DNA of 64,000 nucleotides from Rhizoctonia solani (taxonomy: Eukaryota; Basidiomycota; Agaricomycetes; Cantharellales; Ceratobasidiaceae). Under the pieces are notes generated by a model. It saw only the letters and a list, made by a program, of their open reading frames with translations, was not told the origin of the DNA and did not search any database. The stretch is from contig NC_057370.1 in the NCBI RefSeq assembly GCF_016906535.1, positions 1,302,001 to 1,366,000 of the forward strand. The letters run 5' to 3'. The stretch's first letter is position 1. Each line of letters begins with the position of its first letter. This document shows positions 25,095 to 37,548 of the stretch, one piece after another. Position numbers and translations under genes: made by a program.

Positions 25095-28000
25095 TCACCG
25101 CCATGCCAATGGCCTTGATGGCCCAAGTGTTTGCTGACCGCCGCGCCCACGAACTGTAGTCCGACTCAGTGGTGAGGTTGGTCGTGCCCGAGGACCTTGA
25201 TCCTCCACCCGGCGCATGAACTGAATCGGTGTCAGAGGCGAAGAATTGCTTGATCCCGTTCCTGTATTCGGGCCCATACCCGGTGGGGTCTTAAAGGTAG
25301 GAGCGCCGATTCCTGGAGAGGGAGATGCACGAGATGGCGCTCTCTTTGGTTCGGGTGTTCCTGGTTTAGCCATAGCTGATCGAGGTCGCCTGGTGGGAGT
25401 CTGGTCTGAATCTTCAAGTAAGGTACCAGAAGATATCCATTTAGGTCCGTTTTCCTGGAGAGCTTGTGGAGGGGAGGTTACTGTTGCTGGCAGGAGACGG
25501 AACAAATCCGCAAAATGATCCTTGATAAACCTGATCACCATGTTAGGATCTACTCTTGGCCCACAATAAGATGAACTCACTTGGACAGCTCGACCCAACC
25601 TCCGCCGACTCGTACCATGACAGTCTCTGATCGGAGGATGCGACAATAGCACAGCTTGGGATCATCATCTCCGATCCAGTACTTGCCACTTTTGTCTTTC
25701 CAGTTATCCTCTGATGCTTCAATACCGATGTCAACAGGAAGTTGGTTAACCACAGCTCCAACCGCAACGTCGAGCTTATTGGTAGGGTTAGGAACGTATT
25801 TTCTTCTGGGTTTGGGGGCGGGCGTCTCAGGGGGCGACTTGAAATTCCGGGGCAATGTACCCCCATATGATGGGCGGCGGGCTTTACTCCAGCTACCTCC
25901 TTGTATAGGTGCCTGGTAGGAAGGTGGGGAAGAAGAGGGACCACGGGATAGCGGACGCATTGGGGGAGGAGTAGAGAGACTGGCGCCTAACCTGTTGGCC
26001 CGTTGACGAGATGAGAATGTAGAAGCAAGTAGCCGAGATGATGGGCCAAAGATGCCGGTAGACACATTACTGGATGTGCTCGTGGTCCGTTCTCGTACCC
26101 GCAGACCTCCAGTGCCAGGTGTTGATATTGGCCTGCTACTGGGTGCTTTGGGCGTGGACATGGTCATCGGACCGGATACGGAGCGGGTCGAAATCCGGCT
26201 TGAGGGCCGGCGGACACTGGAAGATACCGATGGTGCACGGCTAGAGGAGGCGCTTGGATTCATCCTAGGCGTTGAAGGTCCTCGCCTCGTGGATAGATCA
26301 AGAGGAGATGGACCGCTAGAACTAGGAACTAGAGATCGCCTCTTGACGCTTGAAACGGACATGGAGTTGATGCTTGTGGAAGTGGAAGGTCGGGATGGCA
26401 TCTCGAGCAGGCAATCGTTAGCCATATCGTGTAGTTCTTCCCACGTTTGATGGATGCGCTTGGACTCTTCGACGACACGTTTATCTTCGGACAAGCTCTC
26501 AGCACACGACTTGAGTCTACCGATAACATCTTCAGTGAATTTCAGTCGAGCGGTCATTTGAGCCTGGGGAGTATCCTTGGGATCGGAAAAGTGGTGTACG
26601 AGATCCTCCATGGCCGGGAGCGCGGGGTAGGAATCGACGTGGTTCAGAAGCTCGCTGAGGGCACCATCGCAGACAGCCAAACGTTTGACAAACTCAGTCA
26701 GTCGAGTAAGGTGCGCCATAAGGATGACAGAGTTGTCAACTTCGAATTTGAGTGAAGTCAACTCGGCATTGAGCAATGGGTCCGGAGACCCATCCGGTAA
26801 TTTGCTCCTTTCCTTCTGGAGTCGGAGGAAGCGAACACGCATCTTGTCGACATCAGTTTTGGCCGGGAATGGAGCGTTGATTGATGGTCTAGCCAACGCA
26901 TTAATCCGATGTCTCGAAGTTCGGACCTGATCTTGGCAATCTTTGCCTTGAGTGGATCATATCTTCGCTCATACCAAGGGCATGAGGAGCGTTGGTCCCG
27001 AATACTGCTGAGTCTACAACGCGTCAGGGTGTGGTGGACATAAACTTATGAATGGGCTCTTACCTTCCATCGCTCCTTCCGGTGAGACGACTACCAACGC
27101 CGAGGCTGGGCCAAACTCATCCGCTCCATTAGCATCCATCGACTTTCTTGTCTCCCGGTCTTTCCTAATCTCTTCCTCCAGCCGTAGAATCTCGCTCTCT
27201 TGTCGCGCAACTTCAGCACGAAGCTTGGCTTCCTCGGCCAGTCGCTCTGTCTCCGTATCGCGGCGCTTGCGTTGTTCAGTTCATGCGCTTCGCGCTCAGC
27301 AGCGATCTTGGACAACGTCTCTTGCTCGCGCCTGCGGTTCTCTTCGAGTTCGCGTCGGGCGGCGGCCTCTGCCTCACGATGGGCCTGCGCCTCAGCTTCT
27401 AGCCGTTGTTTCTCAGCTTCGACTTTTGCGCGTTCCTCGTCCCGTAACCGTTGTTGTTCGAGCAACTCGGCCTCCCTTTCTGCTTTCAACCTGGCTTGCT
27501 CGGCCTCCTTTTCAAGTTGTCTAGCTTCCTCCGCTCGTCTTGCTGCCTCTTCGGCATCCAATCGTGCCTTTTCAGCCTCAGCCCGTTGAATCTCCTCTTG
27601 TTCTTTCCTCTTCCGTTCCTCTTCCTCGAATCGAGCAATCTCGGCCTCCAATCGAGCACGTTCTTCCGCTTCTTCTTTGGCCCGCAAGTCAGCGAGTGCT
27701 TTGGCTTCTTCCGCTTCAATACGCCGAGTCTCGAGCAACTTCATCGACATGACTCGGTTGGCCAGCGCAGAGAGGTCCCGAGTAGACGATTCGATCATAG
27801 CAGCCAGCTTCTCGACTTCCCGGGACCGACTATTCAAGTATCGCTCTTGGACAAACGGATCGTTCGCGCCGGGCGCAGTAGTCATCTTGGCAAGCGCATG
27901 GCGAACTGACGCGAACTTAGAACCAATCTCGGTGCAAAGTCCCTTAGCAATATATTGATCTGGTTTCGTAACTTGAGAGTGTATTAAGGATGGGCTGCTC

Positions 28001-30791
28001 GTGCTCAGACCCTTCTAGTTGATCGAGGGCGCTCTGAATGCTGGCTACTACTTGAGACGTCTCCGCCAGCTCGTCCACAACAGGCTTCTTTGCCGTCTCG
28101 AAGCCCTGCGCAAGCAATGCAATCTTCAAGAAATTGCTCTTCTTCGAAAGTTGGGCCAAGCTACCAGAGATCGAAACCGCGTACGCGTTGGCATCCGCAC
28201 GGACCGAATCGTCCAAGCTGATAAGAGCAAACGGAAGCCGACCAGGGGCATCGTGGTCGTCGTTTGTAGAAGACAGGCTAAAGGCCTCCGAGTGTGCCGA
28301 GTTGGCAATAAAGGGTACACGGGTCGACAAAGTCCCGACAAACTGCTGAGCTCGCTCGTTGGTCGAATCTTGCAAGGTCTTCAACGACGCTTCGCGAGCG
28401 ACTATCTCGCTATGTTCACTATAACCGTCTGTCGACTGGTCGAGGACCGTATCGTATTGATAGAGTAGATCGGCTAGGTCCGCCTCGAGATTGTGCGCCT
28501 CCCTTCGTACGGCATCCATCGCCGCTGTCTGTCGCTTGATACTTTCCCATAGCGCGGTCAGTCGTCGCACTTCTCGAATCCGATGAGTCAGCGATCGCTG
28601 CATGTCTTCGAGAGCGGATGACAAGCTAGGGCCAAGGGACGGAGCAAGAGCCAGTAAAGGCTTTTCGACCGTCGACGAGGTCTGGACGGTCAGTTCATCG
28701 GCCTGCAGGTACGCGTCGGAAGGTGTAAGCAAGGGTTGAGCCGTAATGGGTGGAGGACTCTCGGGAGTCATTGGTCTCCCGTCCTGAACGCGCTGAGGCT
28801 TCCACCTCTGGTGTTGCAGAGACCGGATAATCTGCCGACGCAGGCCGATGGTCGTCTCTTGTACCACATCAACAGCGGCCTTGATGGCTCGAGCTTCCCG
28901 CATGGTCTCGATACGGTCATGGACGTTTTTTCGAGCAACCTGTGTGATCTCTTGCTGTTTCTCGAGGCGTTCCATGGCATCCAAGACTCCGGACTTGAGA
29001 TCTGGATCGATACCGGCTGCGCCAACTTTGAGTAAATGCGTTTTACATTGTGCTTTAGATCGGCTGGCCTCTTGGTCGGCAATATCGTGTTCTTTGAGAG
29101 TAGCGGGTAATAAAGCGAGGAATGCACCGTGACGAGTAGGGTTGAGGCAAGAGGCGTCTTCGACGTTTGGAATGGACCCGTCCCCGTCTTGCGAGGGGAT
29201 CCCGGTAGTATAATGTTTAGTGATAGCCTCCAATTGCTTGACCAGCGCGACCATCTTGTCGCGCAAGCCCTCGACTTCTGTTATGTTCTGAACCATTGTC
29301 TGATATTGTGCGGCACTTCCAGCGGCTTCACGAATGGCTTTGGATGTGATCGCCAGCTCCCTCGAGAGGAGCTTGGTAAGGGCCATGTTGGATGCATTCT
29401 GGTCGGGGAAGAGCGGGTGGGTCGGTCGAGGGAAGGAGCGCGAAGTCGCAGGGTCGCCGACAAGAGCCAGTCGAGAAGTCAGCGCAGAGGACCTTGCACT
29501 GAATGACTCGTTCAGCTTTTGGCTAGGGTGTTGCAGCTTGGCGTTCTCTATTTCCTCCTTGAGCGTTGCCGCCGCAGACTGGTCCTTTTTTAGCTCGCCG
29601 TAAATCTCGTCGGATCTTAATACGTCGAGTCAGGGACCGAACATCCAAGCCAACCTAAATGACTTACTTTTTCCACTGCATGACCATGGCCATCGCAAAC
29701 TTGCCAGCTTCTTGCATAGATCCGCTCTCGTTTTCAATCTTGTCCTGCTCATCCAATATCTCATCTGGCACGGGCTTGCGATGACTCGAGTCAATAAGCT
29801 TGTCCAAAGTTTTACCGCTGGCAACGACAGATTTGTTCACCCCAAGTAAGCGAGTCGAAAGTTGGGCGGCATCGAGCGAGAGTGTTTCGCCGAGCATGTA
29901 CCGGCTACCGCGAGAAAGTGAGCTTCGCGTGGTGAGATCTCCGGGTGGACCAGATGCATTAGATGCCGATGATAGTCGGCGGTCAATGGCGGAGGCTGAG
30001 GCCGAGGGTTGAGGTGTTTGTTCGAGAGATGCTGTAGACCATCTAACAGGACGAAATGATTAACTATGTGACCTGTTTCAGCAGCTGAAACTTACCGAGC
30101 CTTATTTGTTATAAAGGCGCGTAGATCAGCAAGTATTGACTGATGTTCATTCCACGCCAACAGGCGCTGCTCCTCCCACGTAAGCCGTATAGACATAAGC
30201 TCCAGATTCTCTGCTCTGCCACGCAGCAGATGCAACAGGCGGTCGAGAGCGAGGAGTGTGGTGAGAGTGACCTCAATCAAATCAGTATCCTCCCTGGATA
30301 GATTACGCTGGGTCGCGGCTGAAGGCAACGTGAGGAGCGCGCACGAGAACAACGTGGATTAAACTCTACCTTTTGTGAACTTTTTGAGTCTACTCATGTC
30401 TCCGGCATCAAACTGCTCGGCCTCGTGCTCGATCCTGTCGTGTTCTGCCACCCATTTCGCGAGCTCTTCACGTGTGGGCAGACTAGTGATGGGGGCAGTC
30501 GACGATGCGAGTAGCTCTTGTATTCCCGCAAACACCTCGATTGGTGGCATCTTCTCCAACAACTGCTATACTGATCAGCTGGTATTCAAATGGGACATCA
30601 CGGCTATGACGCACCCGAATCTTGTCTTCGATCCATTCTCGTCGCTCAATGAACGCCTGAAGTTCAATAACCTCTTCCGACGCAAGTGTCTCTGCTTCCC
30701 CTTTTCCATCCTCCTCGTGTTTGGAGCTGCCAGCAGCTGCGGGTGTTGTAAGCTCAGGTGTGGACATCGCAGGCACCTTGTCCGCCGACAT
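25095..30791 (-). CDS. large coiled-coil protein with C-terminal GAR (Gas2-related) domain
   Basis: A 5.7 kb gene, about 1750 residues. From the start at 30791: acidic N-terminus, helical segments (ASSTAPITSLPTREELAKW; NLSREDTDLIEVTLTTLLAL; LTWEEQRLLAWNEHQSILADL), a spectrin-like helical middle (about 29500-27950), then a long Glu/Ala/Arg coiled coil (27700-27150), a Ser/Pro/Arg-rich basic region (26400-25900) and a GAR domain (about 25830-25560: NKLDVAVGAVVNQLP, WIGDDDPKLCYCRIL, VMVRVGGGWVEL), followed by a basic Pro/Ser tail to 25095. GAR domains bind microtubules in Gas2 and spectraplakins, so a cytoskeletal linker is likely. One-base frame breaks at about 26898 and 27267-27270; introns are short. 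It may be a basidiomycete counterpart of spectraplakins without actin-binding CH domains. Confidence 0.82.
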
Positions 30792-31108
30792 CGTATGAAT
30801 CAGACGAGCTATCGAAGTGTAGAACTAATAACTCAAAGTCGTGGCCACTCAGTCAAGAGCGACGGATCATAAATGAGTCGTGGGCAGGAGATGGTGGTCC
30901 TCACACGCCGCGTGGTGACAGAAACATGCAACATGCGCCAAACAACCACAAGAAATAGCATGCATTTCGAAATACGCCCGTGGCTGTGCTGCTGGATTCT
31001 TTTGATTGTACATTACCAGGACATAGGAGTTTCATGTTTGTTAATTCAAGTGGTAATTGTTACTGTACAAGACAACTGTTTCCATAAATGGTCGCCCAGC
31101 ATCCTTTA

Positions 31109-32058
31109 TCATGCCAATCGTTTGCCCATGACCGATATCAACGTCTCTGGTACTATGCGCCGGACGCATTTACATGTAATGTCGTTGCGAGAAACTATCT
31201 TTGTCCGCTGGTGTCTCGTGCGCCTGCTTTGTATAATGAGCAATCGAAACCGGTGCTGTGCACAGCAAGCTACGGATACCTTTTTAATCTCCTCAGCCGT
31301 ATACGTGCTATCCATGCCAGAGACAGCGAGGAGCCGCATCGCCAGCGTCCTCATACGCTCACACCATGCGATTCATCTTCAAGGGTCTGATTCAGACCAT
31401 ACTGTTGCAAGGTTAGGATCCTCGTACATCCCCCACAGACAATCAAACTCACCCTTCGCTCTTCCCCTTCCACAAACGCGGCCAAATGCACAAGCGCCTC
31501 CGATAGCTGCTTAAACGTCTCAGGTGTCAGCCTGCACGATCACACAATAAACAATTATTAATTAGAATTAGAACCATGAATGAAACGTCTTCGGCGGCCA
31601 CTCACGGTCGAGTGTCCTTTTGCATTCTTTCGATAGCGCCTAGTATCTCCTGGTTCCACTGCGCCTGGTTCAAATCCCGAACCTCTTTATCTCTGTTCTC
31701 TTTCTTGAGCTCTTCGAGTCCAGCATACAGCTTTTGTAATCGGGCCGCAGCGTTTGGATCTCTTGTCTGAGTTGTGGTTCTCTTGAATCGCAGCCGCAAG
31801 TTTCTTGCTGTTCTCTTTGGTGACCGAGAGCTGGTTCCCGAGGTGAGATTTGAGAACTTCCAGTTGTCGAGTTTGTTGCCATAGATGTCGTCTGAGAGGA
31901 ACGTATGGTAGAAATACAATAGGTATAAAAAGCGAAGTGAACAACAAGAGATGCTTAAGTCCAGGCCGTTGTGGCGCCTGGCTCACGAGCGTTGGCAGAC
32001 CTGGAGTATTCCACGATTGCTCGGATTCAGAAGACGAGTTTCGTTCATAGATACCATT
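31109..32058 (-). CDS. membrane-anchored coiled-coil protein, not recognised
   Basis: I do not recognise this gene. From ATG 32058: Ser-rich N-terminus (SSSESEQSWNTPGLP), one transmembrane segment (LKHLLLFTSLFIPIVFLPYVPL), a coiled coil (WQQTRQLEVLKSHLGNQLS...ENSKKLAAAIQE; RLQKLYAGLEELKKENRDKE), and C-terminal helices LTPETFKQLSEALVHLAAFVE and ERMRTLAMRLLAVSGMDSTY. This layout suits an organelle-membrane adaptor. Frame breaks as if one base were missing occur at about 32039-32041 (just after the start), near 31750 and near 31355, so the exon map is tentative. It lies head-to-tail between the GAR gene and dihydroorotase. Confidence 0.55.
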
Positions 32059-32231
32059 TTATTTGTTACTTCAGAGTTGTATGACCAGGCACTAGCAGAC
32101 GAGAGTGGCAACTATACGTACAAGATTGTGGCGACAAGAAGACAAGGTGATGCTTACAATATCCATGGCACTCATCATGATTACGTCAGTGTATGCAAGC
32201 CTACCCATAAAAGGATACTGCACACTTGATG

Positions 32232-33486
32232 TCACTCCGAATCCAGCTGCCAATCAAGCTGTTTTCCAGCCCAGAACGGCGTAACTTTTTCTTCACCCAG
32301 AGTCCACTGCGTCCTCACCGTTTCTGGAGACCGCCTCAATTTGACCACCGGCGCAGCGACAGGTAGCTCTTTTTTGTAAAACCTCCTCCCGTTGTTACTT
32401 ACGAAATCGGCTAGCCGGTCAAGGGCACCGAACGATTCGAGCAAGTGCGCAACAAGGGGAAGAAGTATTGGAGATGTGTATACCCCTGCGGCGCAGGGCG
32501 AGTCGGGCATGGCGTTTGATTTGGACGATGGTGGGTGAGGGGCGGAATCCGAACCAAGGAAGAAGCGAGGGTGTCCTGATAAAGTAAATTAATGAGGGCG
32601 AGTTCTTCTTTTAATCAGGGCTCGCATACCTTCCTTGATAATATCCCTCAGGGCTTCCCTATCGTCCGGATACTTGGCTACAGGTTTACAGAAGTTCCAG
32701 GATTGCCCTGCCCAGTCGTCGACGGTCAACGCAAGATGATGAGCGGTAATGCTGCACGCGACAGTATCGCCAAGCTCCTTGACGCATTCGACAGCCGCAC
32801 GAGTAGTCGCGTGCTCCAATACAATGCGCAGGCGGGGGAAAGCGGCGTGAAGCTTGCGAAGGTGGGGTAAGAATTGAGGTTCGGCATTGAGGACGCAAGT
32901 GTTCTGTTGCACTTGTAATCAATTTTAGAGTCATCATTGATAAGTGAGTACGCACAGTCCGCGCTTCGGAGGGGATCTCTCCGTGCAAGTTGAGCACCAT
33001 GTCAACCTCTTGCATCGCTTCGAAAACTGGATAGTAGACTTCATAAGACTCGATACCGCTATCCGAGTTGGTAGTCACCCCTCGCGGGTAAGATTTGACC
33101 CCTGGCCAAGTTCGATCAAGGGCCATTCACGTCCCATCGCATATACGCATACCTGCAATGCCAGCACCCTTGGCTTTACGGATTTCATCTGGAGTAAGTT
33201 CTGGGGATAAGTACAACGTCATCATGTACTCTATCCGAGGATCAATAGCCTCGAGGGTCTGTTTGTATGCAAGTGCTTGTTCAGTAGTAGTGACTGGCGG
33301 TTTAGTATTTGGCTACACCTATAAGTATATACGATCGACAACGATTGCCAAGGCTTACCATTACATATGCCAACTTGAACCCCCAAGAGCAACATGGGGG
33401 GTGACAAGTGCGGACATATCGCCCTGGCGCAAGTGGACATGAAAGTCCGCGGGAGAAGGGACTTGAAGAATCTCGGCTTCGCTCAT
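32232..33486 (-). CDS. URA4: dihydroorotase (pyrimidine biosynthesis)
   Basis: Zn amidohydrolase that cyclises N-carbamoyl-aspartate to dihydroorotate, the third step of UMP synthesis; monofunctional as in fungi. Start 33486 (MSEAEILQ). Seen: DFHVHLRQGDM (first metal His pair), KPPVTTTEQALAYK, SYPRGVTTNSDSGIESY with the carboxylated Lys just before it, VLNLHGE (His ligand), RIVLEHATTRAA (His ligand), VACSITAHHLAL, and FFLGSDSAPH (Asp ligand), then ESFGALDRLADFVS to the stop at 32232. All catalytic ligands are present and length (about 360) is normal. The G-run at 33380-33384 (minus strand) must be one base longer to connect HVALGG with LAYVMPNTKPP across an intron. Divergent from the BSD2-like gene, 267 bp apart. 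Confidence 0.94.
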
Positions 33487-33753
33487 GTCTCGCGTGCGTT
33501 GAGACAAAGTACCGAGTCTAACAAACGAAACAGTTTGAACAGTTTTCAAATACAAGATGGTTCATTTCGATCTCACATTGGTAAAGCGAGACTTCGGGTT
33601 GTGTGCAAGGCACGGAAGGAGCACAAGGGACTCGGGAAAAACGCTAAGCGCGGATCAGCCCAACAAGTCACGTGCTGTGCGGCCGTTGCGAACCGCAGCC
33701 TACAATACAACACGTTCATCTAGCTCATTCCTTACTACTGATCTACGCTCACG
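33487..33753. promoter_or_regulatory. divergent upstream region, dihydroorotase / BSD2-like gene
   Basis: 267 bp between the two start codons; must hold both promoters. No element recognised. Confidence 0.4.
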
Positions 33754-35158
33754 ATGCCTGCGGGGTACACACCTATTAGAGTCGAACACATCTCACCTGA
33801 GGATGAGATGAACGCGGCGTTTGACAATGGGTCAGACGACGAGGAAGATGTCGATTCACACCACCCATCAGCCGCCCGCACACCACTGTTATCTCACACT
33901 CGTGCTCAGTCCCAACCCTCGATTCCAACTAATACGGCGCCTATAGCAGCGCCCGCACCACAGAGAACACATCACCCGTCTGGCGATTACGACTTTGAAT
34001 ATGACTATCCACCTCCTCCCGGATCGCCACCACGACCATCCGCACTAGCACTTCCTAATAACTACGGCAACAGCAATGGCGAGATACCAGTCTTTAATGC
34101 CGTTGGACCGTCACAGCCGAATTTTTTCAGACGAGCATTGGGTACTATATTACCAAATCACTATGGACGAGGGTACTCGAGGGTGAATGACGGCCCAATC
34201 GGCGGTGGGATGCAGAATGATGGAGTTTTCGCAAACGTCACAGCAAAACCCGGTGGGACCGCGCCAGTGCTTGGAGCCCAGGCCGATGGTCCAAATTGGA
34301 CACCAGAAGATGCTCAGAACCAGGGACCTCCGGTGAGCAATTACGCTATATCTGCCGACCGACGCATATCTAATGTTGACTCTTGCGAATAGTCCTACAG
34401 TGTTGCCCAAGCAGATGCCGTGCCACCGTATTGGGAGACGACAGTGTTGGCACCCACGTCAGTTCCCGGTGAATTGATCGTGGATGGACTCGCCACCGGC
34501 TCGCTCTTTTCGTTCTTGTGGAATCTGCTCGTCTCGATGTCCTTCCAATTTGTGGGCTTCCTCCTTACATACCTCCTCCACACCACACACGCTGGCAAAT
34601 ATGGCTCTCGAGCGGGTCTCGGCGTCACCCTTATCCAATACGGCTTCTACCTGAGGCCAAGACCGACGATAGCGACGACCCTTGGGGCTGGCCAAATGAT
34701 GATAATCACTCGAGCCAGGCCAAGCCAACGTTTGCTACGGCGGCCGAGGCCGACAAATACTACTCGACGTCACCCCCGCGGACTTGAATAATAGCACAGC
34801 CATGATGGGGAACGGGACCATGTTGGCGAGTGAGGCAGCAGATGCGACCGCAGCCAACGATTGGTTGTCCTTTTTCCTCATGACTATCGGCTGGTTCGTT
34901 CTCCTAACTTCATTAATGGGATATTGGCGTGTTAAGCGCTGGGAGCACGGGGTCGTCCGAGCATCTGCGGAGACCGCTCAGTCGAGGCAGCCTACAGAGG
35001 AAGAAATGGCTCATGATGCTGCAATATTGGCAAACATCGAGCGAGTCTTCGGAATTGTTAGCTCACGCGCAGAGCAAATGCGCAATGATTTAGGATTACC
35101 TTCCAATTGGGCTGAGGCTCCAGGCACGGCGGCTCGGCCTCCACAGAACCGTGTTTAA
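33754..35158 (+). CDS. BSD2/Ndfip-like membrane adaptor for Rsp5/NEDD4 ubiquitin ligase
   Basis: Multi-pass adaptor that recruits HECT-type ubiquitin ligases to Golgi/endosomal cargo. Exons 33754-34332 and 34393-35158. Seen: long acidic/Pro-rich cytoplasmic N-terminus with PPPPGSPPRP, a PPY motif (AVPPYWETTV) just before the membrane domain, then VPGELIVDGLATGSLFSFLW, the Ndfip signature, and three membrane segments (LVSMSFQFVGFLLTYLL; GVTLIQYGFYL; LSFFLMTIGWFVLLTSLMGY). The cytosolic loop DDPWGWPNDDNH lies between segments 2 and 3. The frame breaks twice, each as a missing base: at about 34651-34653 and about 34783-34785. C-terminus ends PPQNRV. Confidence 0.85.
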
Positions 35159-36010
35159 TTAGAGCGGTTTTATTGTATAAATTTATGTGTCATTTTTTGT
35201 AGTGCGATTCGGCCGACGTTCGTTGCTCGTTATTTCTCGTATTCTCAGTATTACCAAACATTAGCTTAGCCACGTATTAGCCATGAATTGTTACCAAACG
35301 GACAATCATCTTCGTATCTCGTGTAAATACCGGAATGGAGGGTTGGTCTAGCCCCAGCAAAGCCAGATATTCGCTCAGTGCCCCAAAACTCGCGCGGGAG
35401 CTCCCTCATCTCATTTCCGAGGGAGCGGCAAACACATTTGGACCTAGTCTTCCAAATCGAAGAACCGAGGGATCGTCGAGTCGCTCTCGAACACGAAGGT
35501 ACCGATATGTGGCCTACCAGATATGGGCAACGCGCGATGTGCGCCAGGAGCCTCATAACCGTGGCTCAAGCGTTTAAGCACAGCGAAATTGAGTGGTCCG
35601 AAGGCACGGCGGATGACCCTAGTTCCGATAATATGCTTCCGGAAGGCAAGTGTGCTACGAGGGGGATTATGCGTGGTCGTAGAGCTAGAGCTTATTTGCT
35701 GGTCGCCCTTAAATGAGTGATTGGCTCTGGGCTTTGAAACTGGAGCAGTAGTGCGAGTGGAGTGCTTGCAAGCTGTGGTCTGTATCTGCTGTATACCTAG
35801 CCTGGATCCTCGGTACCTATTGGCTGCTAGCTGCCGGGGACACACGCCGCGGGTTTTCTTCCGGGCCCAGCCTCGTGTTTCCCATCGACATCGAATCCAC
35901 CCGAATCCACCTTGGTTTGACCCTCGATTTAACCTTCAATCCTAATCCTAGCCGCTGCACTGGACAGGGCGAACTTGAGAGCTTCTTTACCCCACATTAC
36001 CCGTTTGACC
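35159..36010. other. intergenic region BSD2-like - WOPR gene
   Basis: About 850 bp holding the 3' end of the BSD2-like gene and the upstream region of the WOPR regulator. Both-strand open frames here have no motif. No RNA gene or repeat seen. Confidence 0.4.
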
Positions 36011-37548
36011 ATGGACGAGCGGCCGACGCATACCAATCTTAGACTCACAACCGCTTCTGATTGTCTCATACTTATGGAAGGTGTCCGCAGGGGCATGTTC
36101 CGCCTCGTCACCCGCCGTCTCACAGACGCAGAGCGATCCTTGTATATCAAGCCAGGTTGTGTCTTCGTCTGGCAAGAAGGCAAGTCTATTCATTTTTAAC
36201 TTATAAACTTCAGACGTATTTACGTTTGGATCATGTCCAATCTCCTATGACGTCCCTGGTCGGTCGCGCGCGTTTCTGCGATCGGAATAGGCGACGTGAG
36301 TCTAGTAACTTATTTTGGTAATCGGTCAGCTGTGTTGATGTGGCGGAGCCTTAGAATTGCAGCAGATGGACAGACGGTTTGGCCTGGGGGTGAGTGAGAT
36401 CCTATCGTCCTTGTGGTCCTTGCCACTTATTGTCGCATAACAGTCCGTCTCGCATGCGAGAGCCATTCCTCGTACGTTAGTTGCTGCTGCTGCTGCGTGT
36501 ACACATACATCTAAACTCTTTTATCACGACGCTTTCCAGTTTTACGACGAGAAACCAGCATCCGGCTCGGGTTCGACGGGAGACGCCCTTGACCCGTGAG
36601 TTTATCGAATTTAAGTTCGGATAAGACAGATCTCGTGCTTAACTGAATGTTTTCATTGCCCCTATTGCGATCGCAATCAGCTCTAGCCGAGCCAATACTT
36701 CAGCAAGAGGCCGAGCCGCCCCCTACGACCGGGGTCCGAAACCTTCCACGAAAAACACGTATGGCGGATTAGTTAAACAGACTTTCTCAACTCTAGTGCG
36801 AATGAACGATGATAACCCAGTCAAATGGCACGTTGTAGCATACTTCACCACCGACAGCCACTCAAACATACCCGGGGTCAAGGATGATCCAGTACGCCCT
36901 TACTTTTATAGGGTGTTTTTAGCTTGATCGCTGATCACTTCCATTTTTGGCTGCCAGAATCTAAAGGATATAGACGTTCCACATGGTGTTTATGAGAGCG
37001 CCCGTCAGAGAAAGCCGGGAACCGCAACAAGGGACCGATCAACGTATGGAAAAGAAAGAGCAAGTGTCAAATCAGAACATGCCGAGGGAATGTCCTCGCC
37101 GCTACCTTCTCCGGTTCCAATACCTAGACGGTACTCGACGCAAGCAGTGGTTCCAGGCTTGTCATCGCCAACCAGTTCTCTCGGCTATGTCCTGCCGTCT
37201 CCTGCCTCTGTTCCTGATCTCACTCGCATGTACCAAAAGCGGCCTACGTCAGATACCCACTCACCTCCTCCACAATATGGCCCCCCGATGTCATGGCCTC
37301 CAAAGTACCAAGAGGAGATAACATCACCCTTTGCGTTTTCTCCTCCATTCCCTACTATACCATTTAGGCCAGAGAATGATTTTAGCTCTATACCAGAAAC
37401 GTTACATATCCCGGCTTCACGCGAGGTGGTCGACTTCTCTGGGGCCGCTCCGCCCTTCAACGATGCGGAGCCTCCCAAAACACTCGAGGCTTTCCGCTTC
37501 TTTGAACAGCGGCTTTCTGGAGCCCGGCATTTTGCTCTCATTCGACCA
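36011..37548 (+). CDS. WOPR (Gti1/Pac2/Wor1) transcription factor
   Basis: Fungus-specific DNA-binding regulator of morphology and development. Start 36011; exon 1 gives TASDCLILMEGVRRGMFRLVTRRLTDAE and CVFVWQE, the first WOPR half. Small exons then supply RWTDGLAWG (about 36362-36390), PSRMREPFLV (about 36444-36474), YDEKPASGSGSTG, and the second half LVKQTFST, WHVVAYFTTDS. A long Pro/Ser-rich tail (36960-37540: SSPLPSPVPIPRRYS, SFAFSPPFP-like) is typical of the family. Exon phases between 36182 and 36470 are not fully resolved (a GC donor at 36182 or a missing base). Where it ends is open: its last frame runs straight into the kinase-like segment beginning at 37549. Confidence 0.82.

Noticed and set aside
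26052..26450. 132-codon plus-strand open frame
   Set aside because: Antisense of the Ser/Pro/Arg-rich region of the GAR-domain gene.
27048..27909. Long plus-strand open frames opposite the coiled coil
   Set aside because: They are antisense shadows of a Glu/Arg/Ala-rich coiled coil, giving Ser/Leu/Cys-rich translations with no motif.
30873..31514. 213-codon plus-strand open frame
   Set aside because: No motif, no codon pattern like the neighbours, and it overlaps the 3' part of a minus-strand gene.
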